Below, in pieces: positions 18,285-27,714 of a stretch of DNA of 64,000 nt (positions are counted from its first letter, which is position 1; every line of letters begins with the position of its first letter). The notes beneath the pieces were generated by a model. The model was not told the DNA's origin and did no database searches. It saw nothing but the letters and a program-made list of their open reading frames with translations. Position numbers and translations under genes: made by a program. The DNA comes from Desulfobacteraceae bacterium (GTDB taxonomy: Bacteria; Desulfobacterota; Desulfobacteria; Desulfobacterales; JAABSP01): NCBI GenBank assembly GCA_011390345.1, contig JAABSP010000013.1, positions 1-64,000 on the forward strand. The letters run 5' to 3'.

Positions 18285-19388
18285 ATGATGGAATCCCTTT
18301 CCCCCCCGAGCCGGCCCCAGGTTGTCCCTTCCTTTCTCAAAGCCTTTCCCCCGCAGATGGTGGAGGGAGCGGCCCGCTGGGCCTCCGATTGTACGGGCCT
18401 GCTGGTCGACCGGTGTCAGGATGTGGATGCGGCTGCGGCCGAAGTGGCCGGAGAGGATCTCCTGGGCCGGTTGAGCCTTGCCGCAGAAGAGCTGCAGAGT
18501 GAATTGAGCAGCCTCCAGAAGCATATGACTGCCCCCCGGTGGGAGCGGATTCCCTATGAGATGGAGAAGCTCGACCGGACCTTTGGCCAGATGAACCCTT
18601 TCCAGATCGTTGACAAAATCGAAAAGGACCGGTGTGCCGGCTTTTTCACCCGGCTTCTGGAACCTCCCCCCACCATCGGGGCCCATCTCCGGGCTCTGGG
18701 CGACGAATACCGATCCTTCAGGGTCTATATCGAAGCGGTTATTCAGTCCATCGGGTTTGGAAACAAACGCCTCTGGGGGCACTATCTGAAGATTCGGAAC
18801 CACCATGCGCGGGTGCGGGATCTCAATCGGGAGATCCGGCTGCGGCTCTACGGGCTTCAACTGCTCCAGGATGGCCTCGATTCGGCTGCCCAGAGATGCG
18901 AAAATCGAAAGATCCAGAACCGCATCCAGAAGAGCGCGGCCGAAACAGCGGCACTGAAGGAGCGGTTCGAGCGGGTTCGGGAGAATACCGCGCCGATTTT
19001 CATCGGGCTGACGATGATCGAAAAACAGATTGAGTCCCTTCGAGAGCAGGCCAGTGCTCTTTTGGACATATCCCGAATCTGCTGTGAAAACGGCAATCAC
19101 CTGGTGGTCAGCGCCTGGAAAGAGCAGGAGATCGGAAAGCTGATGCTCCTGGAGCCGGATCTGCTGATCGATATGTGCGCCGGCCGCAACCTCCCGGCCA
19201 TAAGAGGGGTTCTGGCAAAGGGCGGAGTGGCTGTAACCCCCCTGGCATATCTGATGAATCTGCTGGGATCATACCGGCGCTGGACCCGGGGAATGGATGG
19301 AGTCAAAGAGATCCAGACCCTGCTCACGGCCAATGTCGAGGAAGCCCTTGCCAATACGGATGACCTCATCCGGGAGGTGAGCGGCTGA
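18285..19388 (+). CDS. Coiled-coil protein of unknown function
   Basis: 367 residues, no signal peptide or clear membrane helix. I do not recognise the family. The middle (about residues 170-270) is strongly helical with many charged/Leu heptads (RDLNREIRLRLYGLQLLQD, KRIQKSAAETAALKERFERVRE-type), the rest is mixed helix. AAGGAG lies about 5 nt before the ATG, with a second ATG one codon on. It stands alone behind a good promoter and ends 15 nt from the convergent SDR remnant. It could be a scaffold or stress-related protein; no evidence for either. Confidence 0.6.
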   Translation: MMESLSPPSRPQVVPSFLKAFPPQMVEGAARWASDCTGLLVDRCQDVDAAAAEVAGEDLLGRLSLAAEELQSELSSLQKHMTAPRWERIPYEMEKLDRTFGQMNPFQIVDKIEKDRCAGFFTRLLEPPPTIGAHLRALGDEYRSFRVYIEAVIQSIGFGNKRLWGHYLKIRNHHARVRDLNREIRLRLYGLQLLQDGLDSAAQRCENRKIQNRIQKSAAETAALKERFERVRENTAPIFIGLTMIEKQIESLREQASALLDISRICCENGNHLVVSAWKEQEIGKLMLLEPDLLIDMCAGRNLPAIRGVLAKGGVAVTPLAYLMNLLGSYRRWTRGMDGVKEIQTLLTANVEEALANTDDLIREVSG

Positions 19389-19403
19389 GAAGCCCTCTAC
19401 CAT

Positions 19404-19622
19404 TCACCCTCCCACATCTGCGCCCTCTTTGGCAAAAAGGATGCTGACGGCCCGGCCGATTCCGCTGTCGCCACCCGTGACCAGGGCCTTTTTACCCTTC
19501 AGTTTCCCCGAGGGAACATATGAATCGCTTTCGGTCACCGGCTTGGGGGTAATTTCGGACCGCTTTCCGGGCTGCTTCTCCTGATGCTGGGGGGGCTGGA
19601 GGTTCTCCTTTTCACTGCCCAT
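19404..19622 (-). pseudogene. Truncated short-chain dehydrogenase
   Basis: 72 codons that match only the N-terminus of the ~290-residue SDR group with a long polar leader: QPPQHQEKQPGKRSEITPKP, then KLKGKKALVTGGDSGIGRAV, the NAD(P)-binding TGGxxGIG loop, and FAKEGADVGG before a stop. The catalytic Tyr-x-x-x-Lys part is missing, and the sequence that follows belongs to the convergent 18285-19388 gene. A start with an AGGAGA Shine-Dalgarno is intact. It therefore looks like a deletion remnant; an expressed short peptide cannot be excluded. Confidence 0.75.
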
Positions 19623-19822
19623 ATCTCTTCTCCTTTTCTTTATCGAATGCTTCGATTCCTGTCATACAAAAGCGTACAGAACCTGAATAGCTCATAAAAT
19701 AAGGTAAAAGATGTATTTTCTCCGGCAAAGCGGGGTATAGGAGAAGAGCGGCCCCTGAAGGGAAGAATTCGGGGTTGAGAAGAAAATCAGATTCAATGCG
19801 CAAAATAATTTAGGAAAAATCC

Positions 19823-19851
19823 TTGACTTTATTTTCTACACAATGTAATAT
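19823..19851 (+). promoter_or_regulatory. Sigma-70-type promoter for the SAM-cycle operon
   Basis: TTGACT (19823-19828), 17-nt spacer, TAATAT (19846-19851). This is the best promoter match upstream of the operon and would give a leader of roughly 480 nt before the first gene. An additional promoter closer to 20336 is possible but not clear. Confidence 0.6.
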
Positions 19852-20202
19852 TAGTTCACTTGTCAGATACAAGAGATCAAATAGAGCATTAATCCAATTC
19901 ATTTACAGGGCTTCAAAAAAACAGGAAGCGAGAAAATCGAGCGGAGGTAAAAAAGATCGCCTATGATAATCAATTCTCATCAATACATTTTGGACAATAC
20001 AATTATAACGATCTTTCCCTTCCTTTTCTCCGCCTGAATGCAATACCCCCAACGGCATCCCTGAAAAATGCCTGCGGGTCATACCGATCTAAAAATCCCG
20101 GCATCATACCCGGGTAACTGATAAAAGAGTATTTACAACTAGAAGCGGAATGCCAATAATAGATCGTCGGACCGGTGATCGGCATCGTATCCGCATGGCA
20201 CC

Positions 20203-20217
20203 TTGAAACCGTTTCAA
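20203..20217. promoter_or_regulatory. LacI-family-like operator palindrome
   Basis: TTGAAAC and GTTTCAA flank a single C, a perfect 7-1-7 inverted repeat of the type bound by LacI-family regulators (TGAAAnCGnTTTCA). It lies about 120 nt before the start of the adenosine kinase-like gene. No LacI-family gene is in the window. Confidence 0.45.
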
Positions 20218-20239
20218 CCTTTTGATAATAAGATAAATA

Positions 20240-20255
20240 TCTGACGTTTGTCAGA
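20240..20255. promoter_or_regulatory. 6-4-6 inverted repeat in the operon leader
   Basis: TCTGAC (20240-20245) and GTCAGA (20250-20255) separated by GTTT. It could be a small hairpin or a regulator site controlling the SAM-cycle genes; the binding protein is not known from this sequence. Confidence 0.4.
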
Positions 20256-20335
20256 AGGCCGAATCAACAGGTTCGACTCTCAATCCGATATAGAGTCATA
20301 AAAGGTGTAGAATCTTGTGAACCGGAGGTTAACTA

Positions 20336-21367
20336 ATGGACGATCAAATTAAGATACAGGTCATCGGGGTGGGTTCGCCGGTGGTCGATCTCGTGGCCGA
20401 AGTGGAAGAGGAGATGCTTTCAAAGGCCATTGAAGGAAGAAAGGGCGGCATGGAACTGGTCGATGCCGAAACCATGCGAACCTTGGTGGGCGCGCTCAGA
20501 TCCATTCCCGCACGGACCCCGGGCGGGTCGGCCGGCAACACTACATTCGCGCTCACCCGGATGGGGATGCCCTGTGCATTCATGGGCAAGCTGGGCAATG
20601 ACCCCGAGGGGAAATTCTACCAGGGGGAGTTCAAAAGACTCGGCGGGGACTGCACCCGCTTCAAGACCGACGGGGATGCGCCCACAGCCCTCTGCGTCAG
20701 CATGGTGACGCCCGATTCAGAGAGGACCATGCGCACCCACCTCGGCGCGGCCATGGCCTTTTCCCCTGAAGATGTCACCCCCGAAGACTTTGCCGGCTGC
20801 AGCCATGTCCATGTGGAAGGGTATCTGCTCTTCAACCGGGATCTGCTGATGGCGGTCCTGAAGGCTGTCAAGGGGGCCGGCTGCCGGGTGAGCATGGATC
20901 TGGGCTCCTTCGAGGTGGTGGAGGCCGCAAGGGATATCCTCCCGGATATTTTAAGCCGATATGTGGACATCGTCTTCGCCAATGAAGAGGAGGCTGCGGC
21001 CTTTGCCGGCAGCGACGACCCCCTGGTCGGCCTCGAAGAACTGCACAAAATCTGTGAAGTGGCCGCAGTAAAGCTCGGCAGGGACGGTGCGCTGATCCAA
21101 AACGGGGTCGAGAGCGTGCGGGTCCCCGCGGCCATCGTGCCCGATCTGATTGACACCACGGGCGCAGGAGATTTCTGGGCCGCCGGCTTTCTCTACGCCT
21201 ATCTCAATGGCTACGGCCTTTCAACGGCCGGGCAATTGGGCGCACTGCTGGCCAGTCACGTCATCCGACACCTGGGCACATCTCTTGACGGAGTGGTCTG
21301 GGGAAATATTATAGCGGAAACAACTTTATTACTGATGGAACCCAAGGAGGCAAAGAAAGCATGTTAA
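20336..21367 (+). CDS. PfkB-family sugar kinase, probable adenosine kinase
   Basis: 343 residues of the ribokinase fold: [17 protein letters not shown] near the N-terminus, the anion-hole and catalytic-Asp motif [13 protein letters not shown] near residue 280, and [11 protein letters not shown]. Such kinases phosphorylate adenosine to AMP with ATP. Position argues for adenosine kinase: its gene overlaps ahcY by 7 nt, and adenosine is what SAH hydrolase makes. GGAGG precedes the ATG. Substrate specificity cannot be read from sequence alone; a general nucleoside kinase is the alternative. Confidence 0.82.
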   Translation: MDDQIKIQVIGVGSPVVDLVAEVEEEMLSKAIEGRKGGMELVDAETMRTLVGALRSIPARTPGGSAGNTTFALTRMGMPCAFMGKLGNDPEGKFYQGEFKRLGGDCTRFKTDGDAPTALCVSMVTPDSERTMRTHLGAAMAFSPEDVTPEDFAGCSHVHVEGYLLFNRDLLMAVLKAVKGAGCRVSMDLGSFEVVEAARDILPDILSRYVDIVFANEEEAAAFAGSDDPLVGLEELHKICEVAAVKLGRDGALIQNGVESVRVPAAIVPDLIDTTGAGDFWAAGFLYAYLNGYGLSTAGQLGALLASHVIRHLGTSLDGVVWGNIIAETTLLLMEPKEAKKAC

Positions 21368-22773
21368 TGTCACTCAACGAAGATTATAAAGTCCGGGATA
21401 TAGAACTGGCCGATTTCGGCCGCAAGGAGATCGAGATCGCGGAAAAGGAGATGCCGGGGCTGATGGCCACGCGGGAGAAGTACGGACCCCAAAAGCCTTT
21501 GAAGGGCGCAAAGATCATGGGTAGCCTGCACATGACCATCCAGACCGCGGTCCTGATCGAGACCCTGGAGGAACTGGGCGCGGATGTCCGCTGGGCCTCC
21601 TGTAACATTTTCTCCACCCAGGACCATGCCGCGGCCGCGATCGCGGCTAAGAAGACCCCGGTCTTTGCCTGGAAGGGGGAGACTCTGGAGGAGTACTGGT
21701 GGTGTACGAAAAAGGCCATCACCTGGCCCGACGAGACCGGCCCCAACCTTGTCGTGGATGACGGCGGAGATGCGACCCTGCTGATCCATCGAGGATATAT
21801 GGCGGAAAACGATCCCTCCATGCTCGATGTCCCCACCGACAACAAGGAGCTGAGCATCGTCAATGCGGTCCTCAAGGAGACCCTGAAGGAGGACCCGCAG
21901 TTCTGGCACAAGGTGGTCAAGGAGTGGAAGGGCGTCTCCGAGGAGACCACCACCGGTGTCCATCGCCTCTACCAGATGAAGGAGCGGGGCGAGCTGCTGG
22001 CCCCGGCCATCAACGTCAACGATTCGGTCACCAAATCCAAGTTCGACAACATCTACGGGTGCCGGGAGTCCCTGGTCGACGGGATCAAGCGGGCAACGGA
22101 TGTGATGATCGCGGGCAAGACCGCGCTGGTCTGCGGCTTCGGCGATGTGGGAAAGGGCTCTGCCCAGGCCCTGGCCGGGCTGAACGCTCAAGTCTGGGTC
22201 ACGGAGATCGACCCCATCTGTGCGCTCCAGGCCCTCATGGCCGGCTATAAAGTTACCACCATCGAGGACGCGCTTCCCCATGCCGACATCTACGTCACCA
22301 CCACCGGCAACAAGGACATCATCACCGCAGAATACATGGCCGGGATGAAGGATCAGGCCATCGTCTGCAACATCGGCCATTTCGACAACGAGATCCAAGT
22401 CGATCGCCTCAACGAGTGGCCCGGGGTGAAAAAGGTCAACATCAAGCCACAGGTGGACAAATACACCTTTGAAGACGGCCGCTCCATCTTCATGCTGGCC
22501 GAGGGGCGCCTGGTCAATCTGGGATGCGCGACGGGCCACCCGAGCTTTGTGATGTCCAACTCATTCACCAACCAGACCCTGGCCCAGATCGCTCTCTGGA
22601 ACAATCCCAGAGAGATCGATGTCTACCGGCTGCCAAAGGAGCTGGATGAAGAGGTGGCGAGGCTCCATCTGGAAAGACTCGGGGCCAAACTAACCAAGCT
22701 CTCCGAGGATCAGGCCGATTATATCGGCGTGCCCGTGAACGGTCCTTTCAAGCCCGACCATTACCGATACTAA
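21361..22773 (+). CDS. ahcY: Adenosylhomocysteinase (SAH hydrolase)
   Basis: 470 residues. It hydrolyses S-adenosylhomocysteine to homocysteine and adenosine using tightly bound NAD. Seen are [16 protein letters not shown], the catalytic region [31 protein letters not shown], the NAD loop [31 protein letters not shown] and the C-terminal KPDHYRY that completes the neighbouring active site. The start at 21361 has GGAGG 10 nt upstream and overlaps the kinase stop; an ATG at 21367 is the alternative. Removal of SAH relieves product inhibition of methyltransferases, fitting the neighbours. Confidence 0.97.
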   Translation: MLMSLNEDYKVRDIELADFGRKEIEIAEKEMPGLMATREKYGPQKPLKGAKIMGSLHMTIQTAVLIETLEELGADVRWASCNIFSTQDHAAAAIAAKKTPVFAWKGETLEEYWWCTKKAITWPDETGPNLVVDDGGDATLLIHRGYMAENDPSMLDVPTDNKELSIVNAVLKETLKEDPQFWHKVVKEWKGVSEETTTGVHRLYQMKERGELLAPAINVNDSVTKSKFDNIYGCRESLVDGIKRATDVMIAGKTALVCGFGDVGKGSAQALAGLNAQVWVTEIDPICALQALMAGYKVTTIEDALPHADIYVTTTGNKDIITAEYMAGMKDQAIVCNIGHFDNEIQVDRLNEWPGVKKVNIKPQVDKYTFEDGRSIFMLAEGRLVNLGCATGHPSFVMSNSFTNQTLAQIALWNNPREIDVYRLPKELDEEVARLHLERLGAKLTKLSEDQADYIGVPVNGPFKPDHYRY

Positions 22774-22807
22774 TACTGAAAAACCGATACAAAACAGGTT
22801 CAGGAAG

Positions 22808-22881
22808 ACCGGGAGCATAAGCCGCAGGGGCTGCGCTTCCGGTATATACAAACCTTACATTCTGGGTTGAAACCGCCCAGA
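22808..22881 (+). promoter_or_regulatory. Two hairpins between ahcY and the methyltransferase gene
   Basis: ACCGGGAGC (22808-22816) pairs with GCTTCCGGT (22835-22843) with an inner GC-rich stem, and TCTGGG (22861-22866) pairs with CCCAGA (22876-22881) ending directly before the GAGGAGG of the next gene. No T-run. They may set mRNA stability or control access to the Shine-Dalgarno. Confidence 0.45.
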
Positions 22882-22893
22882 GAGGAGGAAACC

Positions 22894-23673
22894 ATGGTTA
22901 CAGGAAAAGAATTTTCCATCCATTTCCCCAAAGTCGATTCCGTGGAGCAGGGCTCTGAAGAGTACTTTCTCATCAAGTGCGGAGACAAAACAGAGCGGGT
23001 GCGGTTTCACGACTACGACAGAATCTATGAAACCCCCGGTCTCTACGAGTATCTCTTCTACGAGAGATACGGCTGCAACTCCCCCGACGTGGTCTGCTCA
23101 CTGCTCAACGAACACCTGGGCAACGGCAACAGGACCATCAAGCCCTTGAACGTCCTCGACATCGGCGCGGGCAACGGCATGGTAGCGGAGAAGCTGAAGG
23201 AGTTATGCTCTGCGGAAATGATCGTGGGCATCGACATCATCGAAGAGGCCGCAAAGGCCGCGGAGAGAGACCGCCCCGGGGTCTATGAAGATTACTATGT
23301 AGCAGACCTGACGGATCTGCCCGAACCGGTCGAAAGCGCACTGGCCAAAGGAAATTTCAACGGGATGACCATCGTGGCCGCGCTCGGATTCGGCGATATC
23401 CCGCCCCTGGCCTTTGCCAACGGCTACAATTTTATTGACACACCCGGCTGGATAGCTTTTAATATCAAAGACGAGTTTGTCTGCGACGGGGACAACACCG
23501 GCTTCTGCCAGCTCATCGACAAGATGCTCGATGAGAAGATCATGGAGATCGAGGCAAAGAAGAAGTACCGCCACCGGTTCTCCCAGGACGGGACCGCCCT
23601 CTACTACCAGGCCATCGTGGCCCGGAAGAATCAGGACATCCCGGAGGATATGCTCAAAGAGTTCATTGAATAA
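22894..23673 (+). CDS. Class I SAM-dependent methyltransferase
   Basis: 259 residues. Motif I is VLDIGAGNGMVAE (about residues 87-99) and the acidic end of strand 2 is VGIDIIEEA; a third strand ends with YVADLTDLP. The ATG at 22894 has GAGGAGG 5 nt upstream; the frame is open to a TTG at 22867 but without a ribosome site. The target is unknown. It sits between ahcY and metK, so its SAM supply and SAH removal are encoded in the same operon, which suggests a heavily used methylation, possibly of a small molecule. The C-terminal CDGDNTGFCQLIDKMLDEKIMEI is not one I can place. Confidence 0.8.
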   Translation: MVTGKEFSIHFPKVDSVEQGSEEYFLIKCGDKTERVRFHDYDRIYETPGLYEYLFYERYGCNSPDVVCSLLNEHLGNGNRTIKPLNVLDIGAGNGMVAEKLKELCSAEMIVGIDIIEEAAKAAERDRPGVYEDYYVADLTDLPEPVESALAKGNFNGMTIVAALGFGDIPPLAFANGYNFIDTPGWIAFNIKDEFVCDGDNTGFCQLIDKMLDEKIMEIEAKKKYRHRFSQDGTALYYQAIVARKNQDIPEDMLKEFIE

Positions 23674-23696
23674 AAAGAAAGGAAGAGTAGAAAAAT

Positions 23697-24866
23697 ATGA
23701 GTCAGGAAAGCTACTTTTTTACCTCGGAATCCGTAACCGAAGGACATCCGGACAAGGTGGCCGACGCCATCTCCGATTCGGTGCTCGATGCGATCATCGC
23801 ACAGGACAAGAATGCCCGGGTGGCCTGCGAGACCCTGGTCACCACCGGCCTTGCCTTTATCGCCGGCGAGATCACCACCGAGTGTTATGCAGACATCCCC
23901 CAGATCGCGCGGGACACCATCAAGGACATCGGATACCATTCTTCCAGAATGGGCTTCGACTGGCAGACCTGCTCGGTGATCACCAGCATCGACCAGCAGT
24001 CCCCGGACATCGCCCAGGGCGTCAACTCCGGCCAGGGGCTTCATAAGGATCAGGGTGCGGGAGACCAGGGTCTCATGTTCGGCTTTGCCTCGGACGAGAC
24101 CCCGGAGCTGATGCCCATGCCGATCATGTACGCACACCAGCTCACCAAGCGGCTGGCCCATGTCCGGAAGAACGGCGCTTTGGATTTTTTAAGGCCCGAC
24201 GGAAAATCCCAGGTGACCATCGAGTATGTGGACGGACAGCCCAAGCGGGTGGACACGGTGGTGGTTTCCACCCAGCACAAGCCCGACGTGACCCATGAGG
24301 AATTGAAGGAGGCGGTTGTCGATTCGGTGATCAAGAAGGTGATCCCCCGGGAGATGATCGACGGCGACACCCGGTACTTCATCAACCCCACGGGACGCTT
24401 TGTGGTGGGAGGCCCCATGGGCGACTGCGGCCTGACCGGCCGGAAGATCATCGTGGACACCTACGGCGGACACGGCAGCCACGGCGGCGGATGCTTCTCC
24501 GGAAAGGATCCTTCCAAGGTGGACCGGAGCGCTTCCTACATGGCCCGGCACATCGCCAAGAACATCGTGGCCTCGGGCATTGCCAAAAAGTGCGAGGTGC
24601 AGGTGGCCTATGCCATCGGCGTGGCCGAGCCGGTTTCGATTCTGGTGGACACCATGAGGACGGGCAAGATTCCCGAAGCCCGGATCCAGGAGATCATCAA
24701 AGAGGTTTTTGACTTAAGACCCGCCGCCATCATCGAATACCTCGACCTCCTCCGCCCCATCTACAGAAAGACCTCAGCCTACGGACACTTCGGCCGAAAT
24801 GATCCCGATTTCAACTGGGAGCATACGAACAAAGCCGATACCATCCGAGAGAAGGCGGGCATCTGA
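23697..24866 (+). CDS. metK: S-adenosylmethionine synthase
   Basis: 389 residues, the usual length. It makes SAM from methionine and ATP. Visible: [32 protein letters not shown] (the signature hexapeptide region), [21 protein letters not shown] and [17 protein letters not shown], the P-loop-like element. A GGAAGAG site precedes the ATG. It is the last gene of the kinase-ahcY-methyltransferase-metK operon and is followed by a strong terminator. Confidence 0.98.
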   Translation: MSQESYFFTSESVTEGHPDKVADAISDSVLDAIIAQDKNARVACETLVTTGLAFIAGEITTECYADIPQIARDTIKDIGYHSSRMGFDWQTCSVITSIDQQSPDIAQGVNSGQGLHKDQGAGDQGLMFGFASDETPELMPMPIMYAHQLTKRLAHVRKNGALDFLRPDGKSQVTIEYVDGQPKRVDTVVVSTQHKPDVTHEELKEAVVDSVIKKVIPREMIDGDTRYFINPTGRFVVGGPMGDCGLTGRKIIVDTYGGHGSHGGGCFSGKDPSKVDRSASYMARHIAKNIVASGIAKKCEVQVAYAIGVAEPVSILVDTMRTGKIPEARIQEIIKEVFDLRPAAIIEYLDLLRPIYRKTSAYGHFGRNDPDFNWEHTNKADTIREKAGI

Positions 24867-24899
24867 CACCATCCCCCCGCAGTAATTTTTGCCCCCCGA

Positions 24900-24949
24900 C
24901 GCCCCTCGAACTTTCAGAGAGACTGGAAGCTTGGGGGGCGTTTTTTTTT
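24900..24949 (+). terminator. Strong terminator after metK
   Basis: An 18-bp stem with two mismatches and G-U pairs (CGCCCCTCGAACTTTCAG against CTGGAAGCTTGGGGGGCG), a 5-nt loop and nine T. It closes the SAM-cycle operon. Confidence 0.88.
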
Positions 24950-25560
24950 AACTTTTTATCTCACAATGCCTTGATCCTTCTGCTCTGGATGCTGATCCAG
25001 GCCAGAAAGAAGAGTCTTCTGGCCATTCAAGATATTGATCAAAAGACCTTTGAATCTGCCAAATAAGAACCTCTGGCAATCTCTCTATATTGGTTTGTCA
25101 GGGGAATCTGTTGTCTAAGGCGAAACGATGTCGATCCCTGGTCAATGTTTGAATTGATTCCACAGAAAATCCATTTCTTCCGGAAGTTTCAGTCCACGGA
25201 TTTTCCGGTTTCTCCGATCGATTCTTCAATGATTTCCTGCCACCTCTTTTCCGCGCCCTTGACCCTCATCCGGCCTCTCCCAGCCCGATGAAGAATTGAA
25301 CCATCTGTTCAGCATTGCGGAATGCGCCATGGCTTTCCATCATATCGTCTGCAGAGAATCCTGTTGCACAATTTTGATTCCCAGCGAATTGAATAGGATA
25401 TCATGTCAGTCCAAACCCTGATCCAATCCTGTTTCCAAACCGGCAAAAATATGATACTTCATCCTGCAGATACGGCCCTTTGTTTCTTTTGTCTCTTTGG
25501 ATCGAGGAACTGAAGTGAAGTTGCCATCATGAAATCGCATAAGGATTACAGGAGGAAATT
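24950..25560. other. Gene-free stretch with possible decayed coding sequence
   Basis: 611 bp with no good gene. On the plus strand, 24964-25065 reads as a hydrophobic tail LILLLWMLIQARKKSLLAIQ ending in a stop but with no start. On the minus strand, 25160-25270 shows protein-like fragments in two frames (EKRWQEIIEESIGETGKSVD and IRGLKLPEEMDFLWNQFKH), as if frameshifted. Both look like remnants. The promoter of the following lipoprotein gene must lie at the right end. Confidence 0.4.
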
Positions 25561-26724
25561 GTGAACCCACAGCCCATAAAGCGCATCGGCCCATCAATGG
25601 TCATTCTCATCTCGGCTTTGCTCATGGCAGCCCTGCTCCTACCGCTGGGATGCGCATCCGCCCCTGATATCGCCTCCACGGAAAAGCAAACCGGTGAACG
25701 GTATTCCGCAGATGAGATCCGCCGACAGACCGTAGACCAGCCCTTTCTGATCTCCGGCGACTATTTCAGGGAGCGGGAGCAGCAGCCCCAATGGGATCTT
25801 AATGAAATATTCTCCGACAGCAAATCGGATGAAAAGAGGGCTGATGCAGCCGAAGTAGCGGAGCCGGAAATTTCCCAATCCCCGGAGCCGCAAAGGGCTC
25901 AGGAGAACATGGCATCTCCGCCGACGCCATCAACCGGAAGCATCCAGCCGGATACACCTCCCGCGGCTACGGCTCCGCCAGCAGCATCACGCCAGAAAGC
26001 CGAAGCTTTGGAAGCCGAAGCATTTGACCGGCCTCCGCTCACCATCGGACTCTTTTTCGATCCGGAGACCATTCCTGATTCTGCTGCTGTGCGGGTGGAT
26101 CATCTGATGTCGGCTGCTGCGGCCCAATCCGGGGCGATTCTGACCGATCAGGAAAAGATTCGGGAGGTGCTCTCCACCGTTGACTGCCTTTCCAGAAAGG
26201 ATCTCGCCTGCGTGGCCCAAGCCCTCGCTATCTATCCCGGGGTGCGGATGCTTATCCTCTTCGAGGCCATCGAACTTCCGGAACGTCTTCCGGCAAAGGC
26301 GCTGATGCGGATGTCCCTGGTCGATACGGGCCTCTCCTATCGGTATCCTACTATAGAGATCACGCAGGATCTGGAGAACGCAGAGGATCAGGACCGCTTT
26401 TTAACCGGAACCCTGATGCAGTTGACCGATTTTGCGATCCAGAAAAGCCGGTTGATGCCCTGGCACTGCCGGGCCTTCTCCCAAGATGGCGATACCTGGT
26501 TCATCACGGCCGGAAAGCGCTCCGGCCTCAAACCCGGGGATCGCCTCTCCGTCTCAACCTCGGGCCGCCTGGTGAAAAGCCCCACGGGTCTGCCGGCCGG
26601 CTGGCTCCCCGGTGATATCGAGGGGAAGGTGAAGATCACCCGGATCTTCGGTGACAATCTGGCCGCTTGTGAGCTGACGGAGGGACGGGGCCCCGAGCCG
26701 GAAGATATTCTGCTTTTCCCCTGA
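25561..26724 (+). CDS. Lipoprotein with FlgT-like C-terminal domain
   Basis: 387 residues from a GTG (ACAGGAGGAAATT upstream). A lipoprotein signal peptide ends in LLPLGC (Cys31). Residues ~35-155 are a low-complexity Pro/Ala/Glu linker. Residues ~155-300 form a mixed domain with CLSRKDLACVAQALAIYPGVRMLILFEAIE and a final part (SGLKPGDRLSVSTSGRLV ... GDIEGKVKITRIFGDNLAACEL) that resembles the C-terminal domain of flagellar assembly protein FlgT and related envelope proteins. No flagellar genes are nearby. Likely a periplasmic or outer-membrane anchored protein; role unknown. Confidence 0.65.
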   Translation: MNPQPIKRIGPSMVILISALLMAALLLPLGCASAPDIASTEKQTGERYSADEIRRQTVDQPFLISGDYFREREQQPQWDLNEIFSDSKSDEKRADAAEVAEPEISQSPEPQRAQENMASPPTPSTGSIQPDTPPAATAPPAASRQKAEALEAEAFDRPPLTIGLFFDPETIPDSAAVRVDHLMSAAAAQSGAILTDQEKIREVLSTVDCLSRKDLACVAQALAIYPGVRMLILFEAIELPERLPAKALMRMSLVDTGLSYRYPTIEITQDLENAEDQDRFLTGTLMQLTDFAIQKSRLMPWHCRAFSQDGDTWFITAGKRSGLKPGDRLSVSTSGRLVKSPTGLPAGWLPGDIEGKVKITRIFGDNLAACELTEGRGPEPEDILLFP

Positions 26725-26815
26725 ATCGGAAAAAGGAAGCCATCGGACAACCTAAGAGAATGGAGAACGAAAACAGGGGGTAGCCGGTGCTGCCGATCTT
26801 GGGTGCGGCTTTACC

Positions 26816-27601
26816 TCATCCGGCCCTTGGGTTTTCGGAAAATCTATCCGGATCTTGAGCCTGAGCCAGTGGAACCCGGACCATGAATTGAGCCCCCGCG
26901 CCCTCGTCGCTCTTCAAGGTCAACTCTCCGGAAAGATCCTCCACCAGCGCCAGCACCCCGGCAAGCCCGAGGCCGTGGCCCCGGAGATGGCTCTCTTCCG
27001 GGGCCAGTTGAAAATACTGCTCAAAGATTTTTTCATGAAAGGCTTTGGGAATGCCGATCCCGTCATCGGACACCTGCAGCAGCAGGCCATCCGCTTTCAC
27101 GGAAAGGCCGATGACCAGACGCTCTTTCCGGTACTTCAATCCATTGGTCAAAAGATTCCGGAAGATCTGGGTGGTCTTTGCCAGATCGATCCGGATCTCT
27201 TTTTCCCAGTCCCCATCTTCAACAGCAAGGATCGCGCGTTTTGCTTTAAGAACACGGGTGAGATCTCCAAGGCTGCCGCTCTTTGAAATCTGCTCCGAGA
27301 GTTCCGGATCGATAAGATCATAGACCTCGATAAGGCTGTTTCGGACGAATCCGGAGAGCCGGAGGGGGGTGAAACGGACAAATCCCCATGTGGAACGGGC
27401 GATCTCCAGTGCATCGCCCACCAGGGTCTGGGAAAGGCGGATATTCCGCTGTGCCCGTAAAAGCGCCTTCTCCTGCTTTGGGGTGAGGGGTCCCAGGGTC
27501 TGCTGCCGATGGAGGAGCGATTCTATGGTGGCGCGGATCACAGAGAGTGGGACTTTGAGGTCGTGGATGAGAAGTTCGGTTCGGATTCGGTCCTTCTTCA
27601 T
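26816..27601 (-). CDS. Sensor-less histidine kinase
   Basis: 261 residues, soluble, beginning almost at the dimerisation helix: the phosphoacceptor is His13 in LLIHDLKVPLSVI. The ATPase domain has the N box NLLTNGLKYR (Asn153), DDGIGIP and GHGLGLAGV. There is no input domain or membrane helix, so it must sense through a partner or be an orphan that acts on a separate regulator. No response regulator is adjacent; the nearest are at 33802 and 39191. Start has GGAGAACG upstream. Confidence 0.85.
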   Translation of the reverse strand: MKKDRIRTELLIHDLKVPLSVIRATIESLLHRQQTLGPLTPKQEKALLRAQRNIRLSQTLVGDALEIARSTWGFVRFTPLRLSGFVRNSLIEVYDLIDPELSEQISKSGSLGDLTRVLKAKRAILAVEDGDWEKEIRIDLAKTTQIFRNLLTNGLKYRKERLVIGLSVKADGLLLQVSDDGIGIPKAFHEKIFEQYFQLAPEESHLRGHGLGLAGVLALVEDLSGELTLKSDEGAGAQFMVRVPLAQAQDPDRFSENPRAG

Positions 27602-27714
27602 CGGACGTTCTCCTTGTTGATATTTCCATTAAAACTAATGACTTATATCCATCTTTCCATGACTTTGCAATCCTTCATCGGCAAAGGAGAGGAGAGGATT
27701 CTGCAAAAGGAGAA

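Larger units (their letters stand above)
19623..20335. other. Intergenic region and long leader of the SAM-cycle operon
   Basis: 713 bp without a convincing gene. It contains a good promoter at 19823, then about 480 bp of apparent 5' leader carrying a LacI-type palindrome (20203-20217), a 6-4-6 inverted repeat (20240-20255) and a GACTCT/AGAGTC hairpin (20275-20297) just before the GGAGG of the adenosine kinase gene. I could not match it to SAM, SAH or other known riboswitch consensus. A 60-codon minus-strand frame at 20003-20185 has protein-like composition but no Shine-Dalgarno. Confidence 0.6.

Noticed and set aside
19964-19985. Fur-box-like TGATAATCAATTCTCATCA
   Set aside because: It needs an extra base relative to the Fur consensus, lies far from any iron gene and has no matching second half.
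20003-20185. 60-codon minus-strand frame
   Set aside because: Some protein-like composition but no ribosome site, no homology recognised and it lies in the operon leader.
19858-20335. SAM, SAH or cobalamin riboswitch upstream of the SAM-cycle operon
   Set aside because: I could not find the conserved cores of those classes; only generic hairpins and palindromes.
25160-25270. Selenocysteine (TGA) read-through on the minus strand
   Set aside because: The two fragments are in different frames, so a frameshifted relic fits better; no SECIS element seen.
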